Notes: a model not told the origin generated them from the letters alone. Shown: positions 34,991-44,219, counted from the first letter of the stretch. The stretch: DNA of 64,000 nucleotides from Desemzia incerta (GCF_900115825.1 NZ_FOXW01000001.1:529173-593172); one strand, 5' to 3'. Numbers and translations: made by a program.

Positions 34991-36061
34991 TCAACTAAAG
35001 AGTTTTTTCTGAGTCTTGGGTCCGAAGATCCCATCTACTTGCAAATGATATTGCTTTTGAAATAAGCGAACGGCACTTTCAGTTTTAGGACCATACACCT
35101 TATCGAGAGTTCCTATATTTTTGTAATTCAAACAATACAACAGAGCTTGTACAGCATACACATCCCATCCTTTACTGCCGGATCTTAAGACGCGTGCAGA
35201 AAGAGACAGGGAATCGTTCCAAATACCAGTTGGATAGATGCCATAGGTACGTTGGTATAATTTCAAAAGAGCCGTCTTAGTGTTTGGACCAAAACGACCG
35301 TCTGGTTCAGTACCTATCGTTCGTTGGATTTGAGTAATGATTTCTGAATTGGTGATGGTGCTGTCTTTTTTTAGCCTGAGCATTTGCCCGGTGTAAATGA
35401 CTTCAGAAGGCAAATGGTTGATTGCTGCCAAATATTGAACAGTCGTTTGGTATTTTTCAGCAATGCTCCACAGGGTATCTCCTCTTTTAACCAAATGTGA
35501 TTGAGAAACTGGTTCTTTAGAAGAGCTGCTGGATCCCTTAGAAAGATCCCGCGCGAATTGGGCCAACGTGACCCCAAAACTGGCCAGATAGTTGTCCGGG
35601 TCAGTATGTGTTGTTCCTCCTAAGTTGCGGCTGACCCAATGATGAGTTTTTATGCCTTTATCTTCAATAGAATGTCCCGTATTTAATGTAAAAGGGATGG
35701 AGGTTTCAGTAGCTAACTGTCTTAATAACCAGACATAAGCAAGATAATCTTTAGCGAACTGTTTTTTGTCTGTTGTTCGGGCTAATTCGACTTGAGCAAA
35801 AGCATAAGGATTGGCTTTTGCTCCTGCACCATATTGGATTTTTCCGGTTTGGGCTATTTGAATAATTCTCCCTCCGCCTCCTACCCAATGGCTGGTAAAA
35901 GCTCCACCTTCTTTCGCTTTTCGAGACATGTAAGATACTTCATTGATCAATGCATTTTTACCGACATTAGCGGGATTGCCGGATTCATGAGCGATAACGA
36001 ATCTTGATGCTGTTAAGGGTTGCTGTTTGATAGAGATAAGTTGTTTATCAATCGTATGCAT
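34991..36061 (-). CDS. N-acetylmuramoyl-L-alanine amidase with LysM and peptidoglycan-binding domains
   Basis: 356-residue wall hydrolase. An amidase_2/PGRP-type domain (about 15-170) shows FVIAHESGNPANVGKNALIN, GAFTSHWVGGGGRIIQIAQ and GIKTHHWVSRNLGGTTHTDP with zinc-ligand-type histidines. A LysM (about 193-237, HLVKRGDTLWSIAEKYQTTV) and two peptidoglycan-binding-type repeats (about 250-275 and 295-356, KVYGPKTESAVRLFQ, FGPKTQKKLFS) follow. No signal peptide, so it resembles phage-type endolysins; release would need lysis, a holin or another route. AAGGAGG precedes the ATG. Confidence 0.9.
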   Translation of the reverse strand: MHTIDKQLISIKQQPLTASRFVIAHESGNPANVGKNALINEVSYMSRKAKEGGAFTSHWVGGGGRIIQIAQTGKIQYGAGAKANPYAFAQVELARTTDKKQFAKDYLAYVWLLRQLATETSIPFTLNTGHSIEDKGIKTHHWVSRNLGGTTHTDPDNYLASFGVTLAQFARDLSKGSSSSSKEPVSQSHLVKRGDTLWSIAEKYQTTVQYLAAINHLPSEVIYTGQMLRLKKDSTITNSEIITQIQRTIGTEPDGRFGPNTKTALLKLYQRTYGIYPTGIWNDSLSLSARVLRSGSKGWDVYAVQALLYCLNYKNIGTLDKVYGPKTESAVRLFQKQYHLQVDGIFGPKTQKKLFS

Positions 36062-36093
36062 AGAGAGACCTCCTTAATTTTTAACCGAGTCAT

Positions 36094-36127
36094 AAAAAAC
36101 CTGAACCAATAAGCTTGGTCCAGGTTT
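36094..36127 (-). terminator. Terminator of the DUF1659-DUF2922 pair
   Basis: On the minus strand AAACCTG and CAGGTTT close a stem that also pairs TGGT with ACCA and ends in TTTTTT. It lies between the DUF2922 gene and the amidase ribosome binding site. Confidence 0.78.
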
Positions 36128-36159
36128 GGCGTAAAGACAACTTCAGTTAGGACACATCA

Positions 36160-36384
36160 TTACTCTGTTTCGAAAATATCCGTTACTAATCGTTCCACAT
36201 AACGAGCTGAAAGACTGGTTGCATAAGGATTAACACCTTCAATGTCAAACATATTCAAGCGAATGATATCTGCCATTGCTTTTTGAGCAGCCTCAGAAGT
36301 TACATCAAGAAGCGGGTCTTTCACACTAATTGTTTTTGTTTTATTGATACTTGTTCCAAACTTCAATTCTAACGTTTTTGCCAT
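36160..36384 (-). CDS. DUF2922 family small protein
   Basis: 74 residues starting MAKTLELKFGTSINKTKTIS, typical of DUF2922. Function unknown. AAAGGAGGAA precedes the ATG. It is the second gene of a two-gene unit with the DUF1659 protein 35 bases upstream, a common pairing in Firmicutes. Confidence 0.85.
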   Translation of the reverse strand: MAKTLELKFGTSINKTKTISVKDPLLDVTSEAAQKAMADIIRLNMFDIEGVNPYATSLSARYVERLVTDIFETE

Positions 36385-36419
36385 GGTTTATTCCTCCTTT
36401 TTAATATTATTACGTGCGG

Positions 36420-36623
36420 TTAGCGAGTGTATTTGTATTCTTCGACAATTACTGTGTGACCTAGATTTAATCCAGATAAAGATTCAATAGCTGCAGTGAA
36501 GCCTTCGACTTGTTCTGGGGAGACATTTTCAATAGTGTTTGGATAGCTTCGACGAAGAAATTCCTCGTTTTCAACATCTTCAAAATACAATTCAATCGCA
36601 CCTTTATTCCATTCTCTTTGCAT
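36420..36623 (-). CDS. DUF1659 family small protein
   Basis: 67 residues, DUF1659-like (YPNTIENVSPEQVEGFTAAI, then HTVIVEEYKYTR). Function unknown. AAAGGAGGAA precedes the ATG. Paired with the DUF2922 gene and ended by the hairpin at 36094. Confidence 0.82.
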   Translation of the reverse strand: MQREWNKGAIELYFEDVENEEFLRRSYPNTIENVSPEQVEGFTAAIESLSGLNLGHTVIVEEYKYTR

Positions 36624-36852
36624 AAATCATTCCTCCTTTTCTGATTTGTGTAAGGTTGTCATGACTGCTTACATGCTTAGTAACGTAATCCAGTTTTCAA
36701 CTGTTTCCTTCCGCGCTGATTTAGGCTGAAGGCTTTATCTGCGAGTCATCTTCTTTGAAGAGAATAAAGGATTTTGATATGCTTACCTTGAACTTAAGTA
36801 GTCTTTAATATGAACCAAAAATTTGTTTTAACTAAATTGGAGCGTGAGAAGA

Positions 36853-37683
36853 ATGCAAAGACGAGTAGAAGGAACTTACCAAACTTCATCAGAAGTGATC
36901 AAAGCAGTAGAAAGACTGATGAATGAAGGATATAAGGCTGAAGAAATGGTCGTTGTCACAGATAATGACTCAAAACACCAAGAAGAATTAGATGATCTAA
37001 CTTTAGTAGAGGTGGATACTGTTGACCCCGATGAAGGAAGTTCTTTTTGGGAGAAAGCAAAAGAAATGTTGACTTTTGGAAAGTATGATACTAATGAATC
37101 GAATACGCCGCTCACAAAATATGACGTGGCTGAAAGTGATGCGGAACAATACAACTCAGCTTTGAAAAATGGGGACATTTTGCTGTTAGTTGCGCAAAAA
37201 GAGTCATCAACTCAACAGCAAGCTGCTGCAGTAAAACAAGAAGATCCAGCAGTGATTGCTTCAAAAGAGACAATGAAAGAAGATTATGAACCTTCTCCAG
37301 GAGATGAAGAAATTTTTGATCCAACTAAAGCTCAATCTGCTCGAGAGGATAAACCAAACGAAAATAAGGAGGAAACACTCATGGATGACAAAGAATTAAA
37401 TAAAAATGCTCAAGAACCTGCAGAGAATAATGAAAATGACAATATGTTAGAAGACGAAGAGGCTCCTCAATTAACGGGCGATGAAACAAGTGTCACTGTA
37501 GATGAAGGAAACCATGTTTATCCAGACAACATCAACACAGGCTATACAGCCGGCAATGCTGGAAATGATGCGGATGACTCATCCGACTATGTCAATAAAC
37601 CAGATAATGAATCAAACAATGATGACACTTATATCCAAAGTGGCGAAAAAAACACTGATGATGCTGAAAAAAATAATCATTAA
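36853..37683 (+). CDS. YflT-like general stress protein with long acidic tail
   Basis: 276 residues. The N-terminal half (about 1-110) is the YflT/general stress domain: RRVEGTYQTSSEVIKAVERL, MVVVTDND, LTLVEVDTV. The rest is low-complexity, rich in Asp, Glu, Asn and Ser and likely disordered. ATG 36853 is chosen since TTGGAG ends ten bases upstream; the GTG at 36844 abuts it. Paralogue of the gene at 38769; both flank a stress-type SDR. No clear sigma-B promoter was found. Confidence 0.8.
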   Translation: MQRRVEGTYQTSSEVIKAVERLMNEGYKAEEMVVVTDNDSKHQEELDDLTLVEVDTVDPDEGSSFWEKAKEMLTFGKYDTNESNTPLTKYDVAESDAEQYNSALKNGDILLLVAQKESSTQQQAAAVKQEDPAVIASKETMKEDYEPSPGDEEIFDPTKAQSAREDKPNENKEETLMDDKELNKNAQEPAENNENDNMLEDEEAPQLTGDETSVTVDEGNHVYPDNINTGYTAGNAGNDADDSSDYVNKPDNESNNDDTYIQSGEKNTDDAEKNNH

Positions 37684-37711
37684 GAAATTTAACATCACTT
37701 AAATTGTGAAT

Positions 37712-37744
37712 AAAAAGAAGTTAGAAATTTTCTAACTTCTTTTT
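37712..37744 (+). terminator. Terminator after the YflT-like gene
   Basis: AAAAAGAAGTTAGAAA pairs with TTTCTAACTTCTTTTT around a single base or small loop. Confidence 0.85.
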
Positions 37745-37866
37745 ATTATTCATCATATGACAAGCGTCTTTTTTGTAACTAAAAAGGCTTTTTGTTATCT
37801 TTAAAATGAAAAACAAGTAAATGAACGCTAAACAGAGTAAAATATCAGAAGGGTTGAGGATAAATA

Positions 37867-38736
37867 ATGACAAACAAAGAATGGACATCACAAGAACCAA
37901 AAAAAGGGTATTTGATGAGCGACGCTACAGCAGATGTACCTCAAGAAATTGAAACTGAAGATCCGAATTATAAACCAGCTGGAAAGCTGAAAGACAAAAA
38001 CACTATTATAACAGGTGGAGACAGTGGTATCGGACGAGCGACTGCTATTGCATTTGCGAAAGAAGGAGCTAACGTGGCAATCGTCTATCATGAAAATGAT
38101 GAAGATGCCGAAAAAACAAAAGATCGTCTGAAAGACTTGGGAGTGAACGTTCTAGCAATCAAAGGCGATGTAGGTGACGAAGATTTTGTCGTACAAGTGG
38201 TTAAAGAAGTGACAGATGAATGGGGACAAATTGATGTCTTGGTAAACCATGCCGGAGAACAACATGTACAAGAAAAAATCGAAGATATCACAGCTGAACA
38301 AATAGACCGTACTTTCCGGACGAATGTATACAGTATGCACTACTTTGTCAAAGCTGCTCTTCCATATTTATCTGAAGGAAGTTCAATCATCAATACAGCA
38401 TCCATTACAGCCTATAAAGGTAAACCGATCCTTCTTGATTATTCTGCATCTAATGGAGCGGTAGTAAGTTTTACAAGAGCCTTATCGCAACATTCGCAAA
38501 TACTAGATAAAAAAATTCGTGTAAATGGAGTTGCGCCAGGTCCGATTTTGACTCCTATGATTCCCGCTACTTTCAATGAAGAGCAATTGGAAACTTGGGG
38601 AGAGAGCGGGGCTCTTGGTCGACCAGGGAAAGCCTACGAGTTGGCAGGAGCTTATGTGTATCTTGCAAGTTCTGATTCTAGTTATGTTTCAGGTCAAATG
38701 ATTCATGTCAACGGTGGAGAAATTATTAACGGATAA
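37867..38736 (+). CDS. SDR oxidoreductase (general stress protein 39/YhdF-like)
   Basis: 289-residue short-chain dehydrogenase with an N-terminal extension of about 40 residues. Cofactor motif TGGDSGIGRATAIAFAKEGA, structural NHAG (instead of the usual NNAG), catalytic Ser in INTASITAYKG, and a Tyr-x3-Lys position that reads YSASNGA, so the usual Lys is replaced by Asn (an oddity). C-terminal GQMIHVNGGEIING. Likely NAD(P)-dependent; substrate unknown. Lies between two YflT-like genes, which supports a stress role. Confidence 0.87.
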   Translation: MTNKEWTSQEPKKGYLMSDATADVPQEIETEDPNYKPAGKLKDKNTIITGGDSGIGRATAIAFAKEGANVAIVYHENDEDAEKTKDRLKDLGVNVLAIKGDVGDEDFVVQVVKEVTDEWGQIDVLVNHAGEQHVQEKIEDITAEQIDRTFRTNVYSMHYFVKAALPYLSEGSSIINTASITAYKGKPILLDYSASNGAVVSFTRALSQHSQILDKKIRVNGVAPGPILTPMIPATFNEEQLETWGESGALGRPGKAYELAGAYVYLASSDSSYVSGQMIHVNGGEIING

Positions 38737-38768
38737 CCCTATTTCTTTAAGTGAACTGGAGGCAGATA

Positions 38769-39308
38769 ATGATGGCGAAAAAAGTAGAAGGTTCTTACGC
38801 TTCAATAGATGAAACAATACAAGCAGTTCGTCGTTTACTGAATGAAGGGTACTATTTATCAGGAGATATCACAGTAGTCACCAATCGGAAAAATCACGAA
38901 AGCCTAGAAGATTTAACATCTGTCCAAGTAGATAAAGTAGATACCGTAGAGGATAAAACAGCTTGGGATCGTTTTAAAGGCATGTTTGCTAAACCAAGTG
39001 AGGAAGCGACTTTAGAGCAGTATGGAATTGAGATGCATGAGGCTGTTAAACTTGAAGAAGATTTAATAAATGGAAAATATGTAGTCATTGTAAATGACAC
39101 TGATTTAAATGCTGTGGAGAAGAGTGCAACGTCTATTAGTGATAGAGCAGATACGGAATCACAAGCTCAACAGACCGACATTGAAATGGAAGAAGATCCT
39201 TTATTGAATGGTTCTGTAGATAGAGGACCGATCTATGGAGTAGTCAAAGAAGAAACAAATGCTAGACCGTTAGATGATATTGTGGACGATGAAAGAAATA
39301 AAAAATAA
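38769..39308 (+). CDS. YflT-like general stress protein
   Basis: 179 residues, N-terminal YflT domain (KKVEGSYASIDETIQAVRRL, DITVVTNRKN, LTSVQVDKVDT) with a shorter acidic tail than its paralogue at 36853. TGGAGG ends six bases before ATG 38769; ATG 38772 is also possible. It follows the SDR by 32 bases and probably shares its transcript. Confidence 0.82.
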   Translation: MMAKKVEGSYASIDETIQAVRRLLNEGYYLSGDITVVTNRKNHESLEDLTSVQVDKVDTVEDKTAWDRFKGMFAKPSEEATLEQYGIEMHEAVKLEEDLINGKYVVIVNDTDLNAVEKSATSISDRADTESQAQQTDIEMEEDPLLNGSVDRGPIYGVVKEETNARPLDDIVDDERNKK

Positions 39309-39318
39309 TGGGTACTAC

Positions 39319-39363
39319 TAAACTTACTGTATAAGTTCATTCAATATACAGTAAGTTTTTTTG
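39319..39363 (+). terminator. Terminator of the stress cluster
   Basis: AAACTTACTGTATA pairs with TATACAGTAAGTTT, followed by more Ts. Confidence 0.88.
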
Positions 39364-39421
39364 TCTTGTAAAAACGATTATGAAAAAGAAAAGAATTTTT
39401 AAAATAAAACCAAGTTTTGTA

Positions 39422-39450
39422 TTGTGATATTCGGTTACTTCTTTTACAAT
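39422..39450 (+). promoter_or_regulatory. Promoter of the GH3 gene
   Basis: TTGTGA, 17 bases, TACAAT, about 40 bases before the start codon. Confidence 0.6.
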
Positions 39451-39455
39451 GATTT

Positions 39456-39469
39456 AGAAAACGTTTTAT
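39456..39469. promoter_or_regulatory. cre-like palindrome in the GH3 leader
   Basis: AGAAAACGTTTTAT has a perfect AAAACGTTTT core near the start point. It deviates from the CcpA consensus at three outer positions, so a weak cre or a LacI-family operator. Confidence 0.4.
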
Positions 39470-39490
39470 AAATTGAAAGGAGATTGAACA

Positions 39491-41251
39491 ATGAAAGTTG
39501 ATTTAACTGCAAAACCTTATAACTTAGACGCTGAATCCATTAAATGGGTAGAAAATACGATTGAAAGCATGACAGATGAAGAAAAAATCGGTCAATTGTT
39601 TATCAATATGGGGTCAAGCCGTACTGAAGAATATTTAACAGGTGTCTTAAATGATTACCATATTGGTGGAGTTCGTTACAATCCTGGTAAATCAGATGAA
39701 GTTTACGAACAAAACCGCATTTTACAAGAGAACAGTAAAATTCCACTGTTAATTGCCGCTAACACTGAAATGGGTGGAAACGGTGCCAGTACTGATGGAA
39801 CATATATTGGTAACGAAGTGAAAATCGCTGCTACAAACGATCCTAAGTACGCTTACGAGATGGGGCGTGTTTCAGGAGTTGAAGCTGCTGCTATCGGATG
39901 TAACTGGAGTTTTGCTCCAATCGTTGACCTTTTACGCAACTGGCGTAACCCGATCATCTCAACGCGTACTTGGAGTGCAGATGTGGACCAAACGATTGAA
40001 TTATCTCTAGAATATATGCGAGGAATTCAAGAAAGCGGTATCGCTCCAGCTGCAAAACATTTCCCTGGAGACGGAATTGATGAACGTGACCAACATTTGT
40101 CATTTGCTCCTAACCACTATTCTGTAGAAGAATGGGATGCTACTTTTGGTAAAGTTTACGGTTCATTATTTGACGCTGGACTTCCTTCTATCATGGCTGG
40201 ACACATTTCATTGCCTTCTTACGTGCGTCACTTCAATCCTGAAGCAACTGTACAAGAAGCGAACTTGCCAGCTACTCTGAGCAAATACATTTTGACTGAC
40301 TTATTAAGAGATAGAATGGGATTTAATGGGTTAGTTGTCACAGACGCTAGCCACATGGTTGCTTTAACAGGTGCTATGAAACGTAAAGACATGCTTCCAG
40401 TTTCTATCGCTGCTGGTTCTGATTTGTTCTTATTCTTCAACGATCCGGACGAAGACTTCCAATGGATGATGGACGGTTACAAAAACGGTGTAATCACTGA
40501 AGAACGTCTAAAAGAAGCGTTGACTCGCATTTTAGGAACAAAAGCTGCTTTAGGCTTGCACAAAAAAGCTAAAACAGAACTCTTACCTTCTAAAGAAGAA
40601 GCAATGGCTAAAATCGGTCTTCCTGAAAACAAAAAAATTGCAGAAGAAGTTGCTGACAAAGCGATTACTTTGGTTAAAAACAAAGAAAACATCTTCCCGA
40701 TTTCTCCAGAAGACAAAAAACGGATATTGCTAGTAGACGTTAAGGGGACACAAGGTGGATTTGGTGCAATGATTGGGGATAACGTAAGACCATCTGCTAA
40801 AATGAAAGAATTACTTGAAGCAGAAGGTTTTGAAGTGACTATTTGGGAAGCTGCGGAAGAGAAAATCATGAAGATGCCTGAAGAAGAAAGAAAAGCAGCG
40901 TTGGCAAACGTGTATGCACAAAAACGTCCAATTGCTGAATTAACCGAAAACTATGATTTGATCATCAACTTGGCTATCGTTAATCCAAATACAGATCAAC
41001 GTATCCAGTGGCCAGCTTCAAAAGGAACTCCAGATATTCCATTCTATGTACACGAAGTGCCAACGATCTTCGTTTCATTGCAATCACCATTCCATTTAGC
41101 TGATGTTCCACAAGTACAAACGTACATCAATGCTTATGATAACAAAGATTTCACAATGAAGGCTTTAGTAGATAAATTCTTAGGCCGTTCAGAATTCAAA
41201 GGTGTATCTCCAGTAGACGCATTTTGTGGATTCGAAGATACTTGTTACTAA
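39491..41251 (+). CDS. Glycoside hydrolase family 3, beta-N-acetylhexosaminidase-like
   Basis: 586 residues without signal peptide, so cytosolic. The GH3 barrel has KHFPGDGIDERDQH near residue 190 (NagZ-like loop with His/Asp acid-base) and the nucleophile Asp285 in VVTDASHM, followed by a GH3 C-terminal domain (ITLVKNKENIFPISPEDKKR). Substrates of such enzymes are terminal GlcNAc residues of wall fragments or glycoconjugates. Proximity to mupG-murQ-murP suggests wall recycling. Single gene with own promoter and terminator. Confidence 0.85.
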   Translation: MKVDLTAKPYNLDAESIKWVENTIESMTDEEKIGQLFINMGSSRTEEYLTGVLNDYHIGGVRYNPGKSDEVYEQNRILQENSKIPLLIAANTEMGGNGASTDGTYIGNEVKIAATNDPKYAYEMGRVSGVEAAAIGCNWSFAPIVDLLRNWRNPIISTRTWSADVDQTIELSLEYMRGIQESGIAPAAKHFPGDGIDERDQHLSFAPNHYSVEEWDATFGKVYGSLFDAGLPSIMAGHISLPSYVRHFNPEATVQEANLPATLSKYILTDLLRDRMGFNGLVVTDASHMVALTGAMKRKDMLPVSIAAGSDLFLFFNDPDEDFQWMMDGYKNGVITEERLKEALTRILGTKAALGLHKKAKTELLPSKEEAMAKIGLPENKKIAEEVADKAITLVKNKENIFPISPEDKKRILLVDVKGTQGGFGAMIGDNVRPSAKMKELLEAEGFEVTIWEAAEEKIMKMPEEERKAALANVYAQKRPIAELTENYDLIINLAIVNPNTDQRIQWPASKGTPDIPFYVHEVPTIFVSLQSPFHLADVPQVQTYINAYDNKDFTMKALVDKFLGRSEFKGVSPVDAFCGFEDTCY

Positions 41252-41270
41252 ACGATAAATCATTTAATGG

Positions 41271-41312
41271 AGCGCTTATGTGAGAGGCAACTCTCGCATA
41301 AGCGTTTTTTTA
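41271..41312 (+). terminator. Terminator after the GH3 gene
   Basis: GCGCTTATGTGAGAG pairs with CTCTCGCATAAGCG (wobbles) around GCAA, then seven Ts. Confidence 0.85.
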
Positions 41313-41401
41313 CTTTTAATTTGAATGAAAAGAATTGATTCGAACATTTGTTTGAGGTAGGCTATAATAAGAGCACTAAATAGGATTAGGAGGTGAGGAG
41401 A

Positions 41402-42247
41402 TTGGCACTTATTCCCAATGATCAACCAAAGAATGAGGGGAAAACGAATCCCAAAATCACAAAAATAGAAACTCAAAAACGTAAAGGACGCTACAACGTT
41501 TATTTAGATGGAGAGTATGCTTTTCCTATAGATGAATCAGTATTAGTGAACCATGTATTGTTTAAAGGAATGGAAATTTCAAAAGAGTTTCAAAAGCAGC
41601 TGGAGGAAGAAGATGATTTCAGCAAAGCTTTTTCTCGTGCCGTAAATTATTTGAGTTATTCATTGCGTTCAGAAAGAGAAGTCCGAGACGATTTGTTGAA
41701 GCATGAATTCTCGTTAGAAACAGCAGAAAAAGCTATCGAAAAACTAAAAACGATGAAGTACATTGATGATTTGACTTATGCAGAAAGTTATACAAGAACT
41801 GCGGCTAATCTAAATGGAAAAGGACCTTATACTATCCGCCAAGAATTGAAAAAGCGGGGAGTTCATGACACGATCATTGAACAAGCTTTAATGCAATATC
41901 CTTTAGAACAGCGAATCGAAAATGGAGTTGCTGCTGCGAATAAGGTGTTAAAAAGAACCAAACAGAGTTCTTCAAAAGAAACAGCAAATAAGGTTAGGCA
42001 AAATCTTATGCAAAAAGGTTTTAACAGTGATGAGATCACTGAAATTTTGACTCATATAGATACAGAAAAAGAAGAAGATGACGAATATGAAGCGTTGAAA
42101 AAACATGGAGAAAAAATTTGGCGGAAACAGTCTAAACTGACAGGCAGCAAAAAAATCCAAAAAGTGAAGACTAATTTATACCAAAAAGGGTTTGATGGTG
42201 AATTGATCACCCAATTTATTAACGAGAAGGAACTGGAAGAAGAATGA
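41402..42247 (+). CDS. recX: Regulatory protein RecX
   Basis: Modulator of RecA filaments. About 281 residues with the typical three-helix repeats: YSLRSEREVRDDLLKHEF, MKYIDDLTYAESYTRTAANL, GPYTIRQELKKRGV, then two more weaker repeats. TTG 41402 is chosen because AGGAGG ends nine bases upstream; GTG 41393 directly follows it. The stop overlaps the mutY start (ATGA), so recX and mutY are coupled. A TATAAT at 41363 is the likely -10. Confidence 0.92.
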   Translation: MALIPNDQPKNEGKTNPKITKIETQKRKGRYNVYLDGEYAFPIDESVLVNHVLFKGMEISKEFQKQLEEEDDFSKAFSRAVNYLSYSLRSEREVRDDLLKHEFSLETAEKAIEKLKTMKYIDDLTYAESYTRTAANLNGKGPYTIRQELKKRGVHDTIIEQALMQYPLEQRIENGVAAANKVLKRTKQSSSKETANKVRQNLMQKGFNSDEITEILTHIDTEKEEDDEYEALKKHGEKIWRKQSKLTGSKKIQKVKTNLYQKGFDGELITQFINEKELEEE

Positions 42248-43437
42248 ATGAAACGAGTATGACAACAGCAAAAGTAATCAATGGAATACAAATTTGGCCT
42301 CAAGAAAAAATCGAGCGTTTTCGAACAACTCTATTAAGCTGGTATGATATAGAAAAGCGTGATCTTCCGTGGAGAAAAAACAATGATCCGTATCGTATAT
42401 GGGTATCGGAGATCATGTTACAGCAAACGCGAGTAGATACGGTTATCCCATATTATTTAAATTTTATGCGTACATTTCCCTCTATTGAAGCTCTCTCTCA
42501 AGCAGAAGAAGACACTTTATTGAAAACTTGGGAAGGACTGGGGTATTACTCCAGAGTCCGTAATCTGCAAAAAGCGGCTATTCAAATCATGGAAGAATAC
42601 AATGGTGAAATGCCGCGTGATCCAAAAGAAATCATTAAATTGAAAGGAATCGGTCCATATACGACTGGAGCAATTGCTAGTATGGCTTTTGGATTGCCGG
42701 AGCCGGCTGTGGATGGAAATATCATGCGTATTTTAAGCCGCTTATTTGAAATTGATGCAGATATCGCGGTGCCGGCAAATCGTAAGCTGTTTGAAGAGAT
42801 TTTAAGAGAGATCATTGATCCTTATAGACCAGGAGACTTCAATCAAGCTTTAATGGATTTAGGGGCTACTATTTGTACGCCGAAAAATTATCATCCTGAA
42901 AAAAGTCCTGTTAAAGAATTCAATCAATCTTATCTCAATGGCACATGGGAAAAATATCCGGTGAAAAGCAAAAAGAAAAAAGCCAAACCGGTTTACTATG
43001 CTGGAGTTGTTATCAGCAATCAAAAAGGGGAATTGTTGCTCGAGAAGCGCCCCAGTAACGGGTTATTAGCCAGCATGTGGACTTTTCCTTTGTTGGAAGA
43101 AAGTCAGATAAGCCAGTTTTTCGCTAAAGGAAAATTTCTCTCGCCAAAAGAAGGAACATCCGATTATTCAGTCAATGAGTTGAATGATCAACTGGATCTT
43201 TTTTATGGAATAAAACCGGTGCTGATAAAAGAGCCGATTGCTGGAGATACCCACATTTTCAGTCACTTGAAATGGCATATGGCTATTTATTACGGAGAGC
43301 TCCCTAAAAATGATCTAATCGATTCTATTCCTGAACATTGTGCATGGGTGAAGCCAGAAGACTTTGATCAGTATACTTTTCCTGGTCCTCAAATGAAGAT
43401 GTGGGCAGCGTATAAAAATAAATTTTTAGAGAAATAA
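42244..43437 (+). CDS. mutY: A/G-specific adenine glycosylase lacking the [4Fe-4S] cysteines
   Basis: Removes adenine mispaired with 8-oxoguanine. 397 residues: catalytic Glu56 in SEIMLQQTRV, helix-hairpin-helix LKGIGPYTTGAIASMA, catalytic Asp157 in VDGNIMRIL, and a C-terminal NUDIX-like 8-oxoG recognition domain from about residue 250. The C-x6-C-x2-C-x5-C cluster motif is lost. Only Cys211 remains and the other three positions are Pro218, Ser221 and Asn227 within CTPKNYHPEKSPVKEFN. Clusterless MutY enzymes are known in some lactic acid bacteria. Coupled to recX. Confidence 0.94.
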   Translation: MNETSMTTAKVINGIQIWPQEKIERFRTTLLSWYDIEKRDLPWRKNNDPYRIWVSEIMLQQTRVDTVIPYYLNFMRTFPSIEALSQAEEDTLLKTWEGLGYYSRVRNLQKAAIQIMEEYNGEMPRDPKEIIKLKGIGPYTTGAIASMAFGLPEPAVDGNIMRILSRLFEIDADIAVPANRKLFEEILREIIDPYRPGDFNQALMDLGATICTPKNYHPEKSPVKEFNQSYLNGTWEKYPVKSKKKKAKPVYYAGVVISNQKGELLLEKRPSNGLLASMWTFPLLEESQISQFFAKGKFLSPKEGTSDYSVNELNDQLDLFYGIKPVLIKEPIAGDTHIFSHLKWHMAIYYGELPKNDLIDSIPEHCAWVKPEDFDQYTFPGPQMKMWAAYKNKFLEK

Positions 43438-43536
43438 ACAAACTTGTTTGAATATCGATAAAAAGCTTTTTTCGCTGTGACCATACGAGCATTTGTGCAT
43501 TCGAGATAGTCGGAAAATAGATGCTTTAGATCAACG

Positions 43537-43569
43537 AAAAAAAAGGTGGGCTAAACCCACCTTTTTTTT
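43537..43569 (+). terminator. Terminator after mutY
   Basis: AAAAAAAAGGTGGG pairs with CCCACCTTTTTTTT around CTAAA. Confidence 0.92.
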
Positions 43570-43682
43570 ACTTTATTAAAATGATTATGGTATACTATTT
43601 AATGATTCGAGTGTATTCTTACACTTGTGGTAAAGTAACTATCTCTCAACAAGTAACAGAGATAAAGAAAGTTGGGTTAGCG

Positions 43683-44219
43683 ATGCATCATCCAAAAGAA
43701 GGAGAATACATCACGATCCAAAGCTATAAACACGACGGCAGTTTACATCGCACGTGGCGAGATACAATGGTACTAAAAACAAGTAATCAATCCTTGATCG
43801 GCTGCAATGACCATACTCTAGTTACAGAAGCCGATGGCAGAAGATGGGTGACAAGAGAACCGGCTATTCTTTATTTCCATAAAAAATATTGGTTCAACAT
43901 CATCGCTATGATTCGCGATAACGGGGTATCTTATTATTGTAACCTTGCCTCACCAGCTCTTATTGATGAAGAAGGGTTAAAATATATTGATTATGATTTA
44001 GACATCAAAGTATTTCCAGATGGCGAGAAACGGTTGTTGGATGTAGATGAGTACGAAGACCATAGTCGCAAATGGGAATATCCAGAAGATATTGATCATA
44101 TATTAAAAGAAAATGTCAAGATCCTAGTAGATTGGATCAATGAAGGCAAAGGACCATTCTCTCAAGCCTATATGGACATTTGGTATGATCGATACCGTCA
44201 ATTATCTGGAAAGCAATAG
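43683..44219 (+). CDS. Nucleoside tri/diphosphate phosphatase, DUF402 (Ntdp-like)
   Basis: 178 residues, DUF402 fold. [40 protein letters not shown] and YYCNLASP with [20 protein letters not shown] match the family, including the acidic metal ligands; characterised Staphylococcus homologues hydrolyse nucleoside tri- and diphosphates. The frame opens at 43581, but a -10 (TATACT, 43591-43596) lies there and homologues begin at the ATG 43683. The ribosome binding site is weak (AAAGTTGGG). Confidence 0.9.
   Translation: MHHPKEGEYITIQSYKHDGSLHRTWRDTMVLKTSNQSLIGCNDHTLVTEADGRRWVTREPAILYFHKKYWFNIIAMIRDNGVSYYCNLASPALIDEEGLKYIDYDLDIKVFPDGEKRLLDVDEYEDHSRKWEYPEDIDHILKENVKILVDWINEGKGPFSQAYMDIWYDRYRQLSGKQ

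Noticed and set aside
34991..36061. Prophage remnant around the amidase
   Set aside because: No holin, integrase, structural phage genes or attachment repeats nearby; DUF1659/DUF2922 are chromosomal-type small genes.
36624..36852. Sigma-B promoter for the stress genes
   Set aside because: No GTTT with a properly spaced GGGWAW was found, and the sigma-A-like hexamers present have poor spacing.
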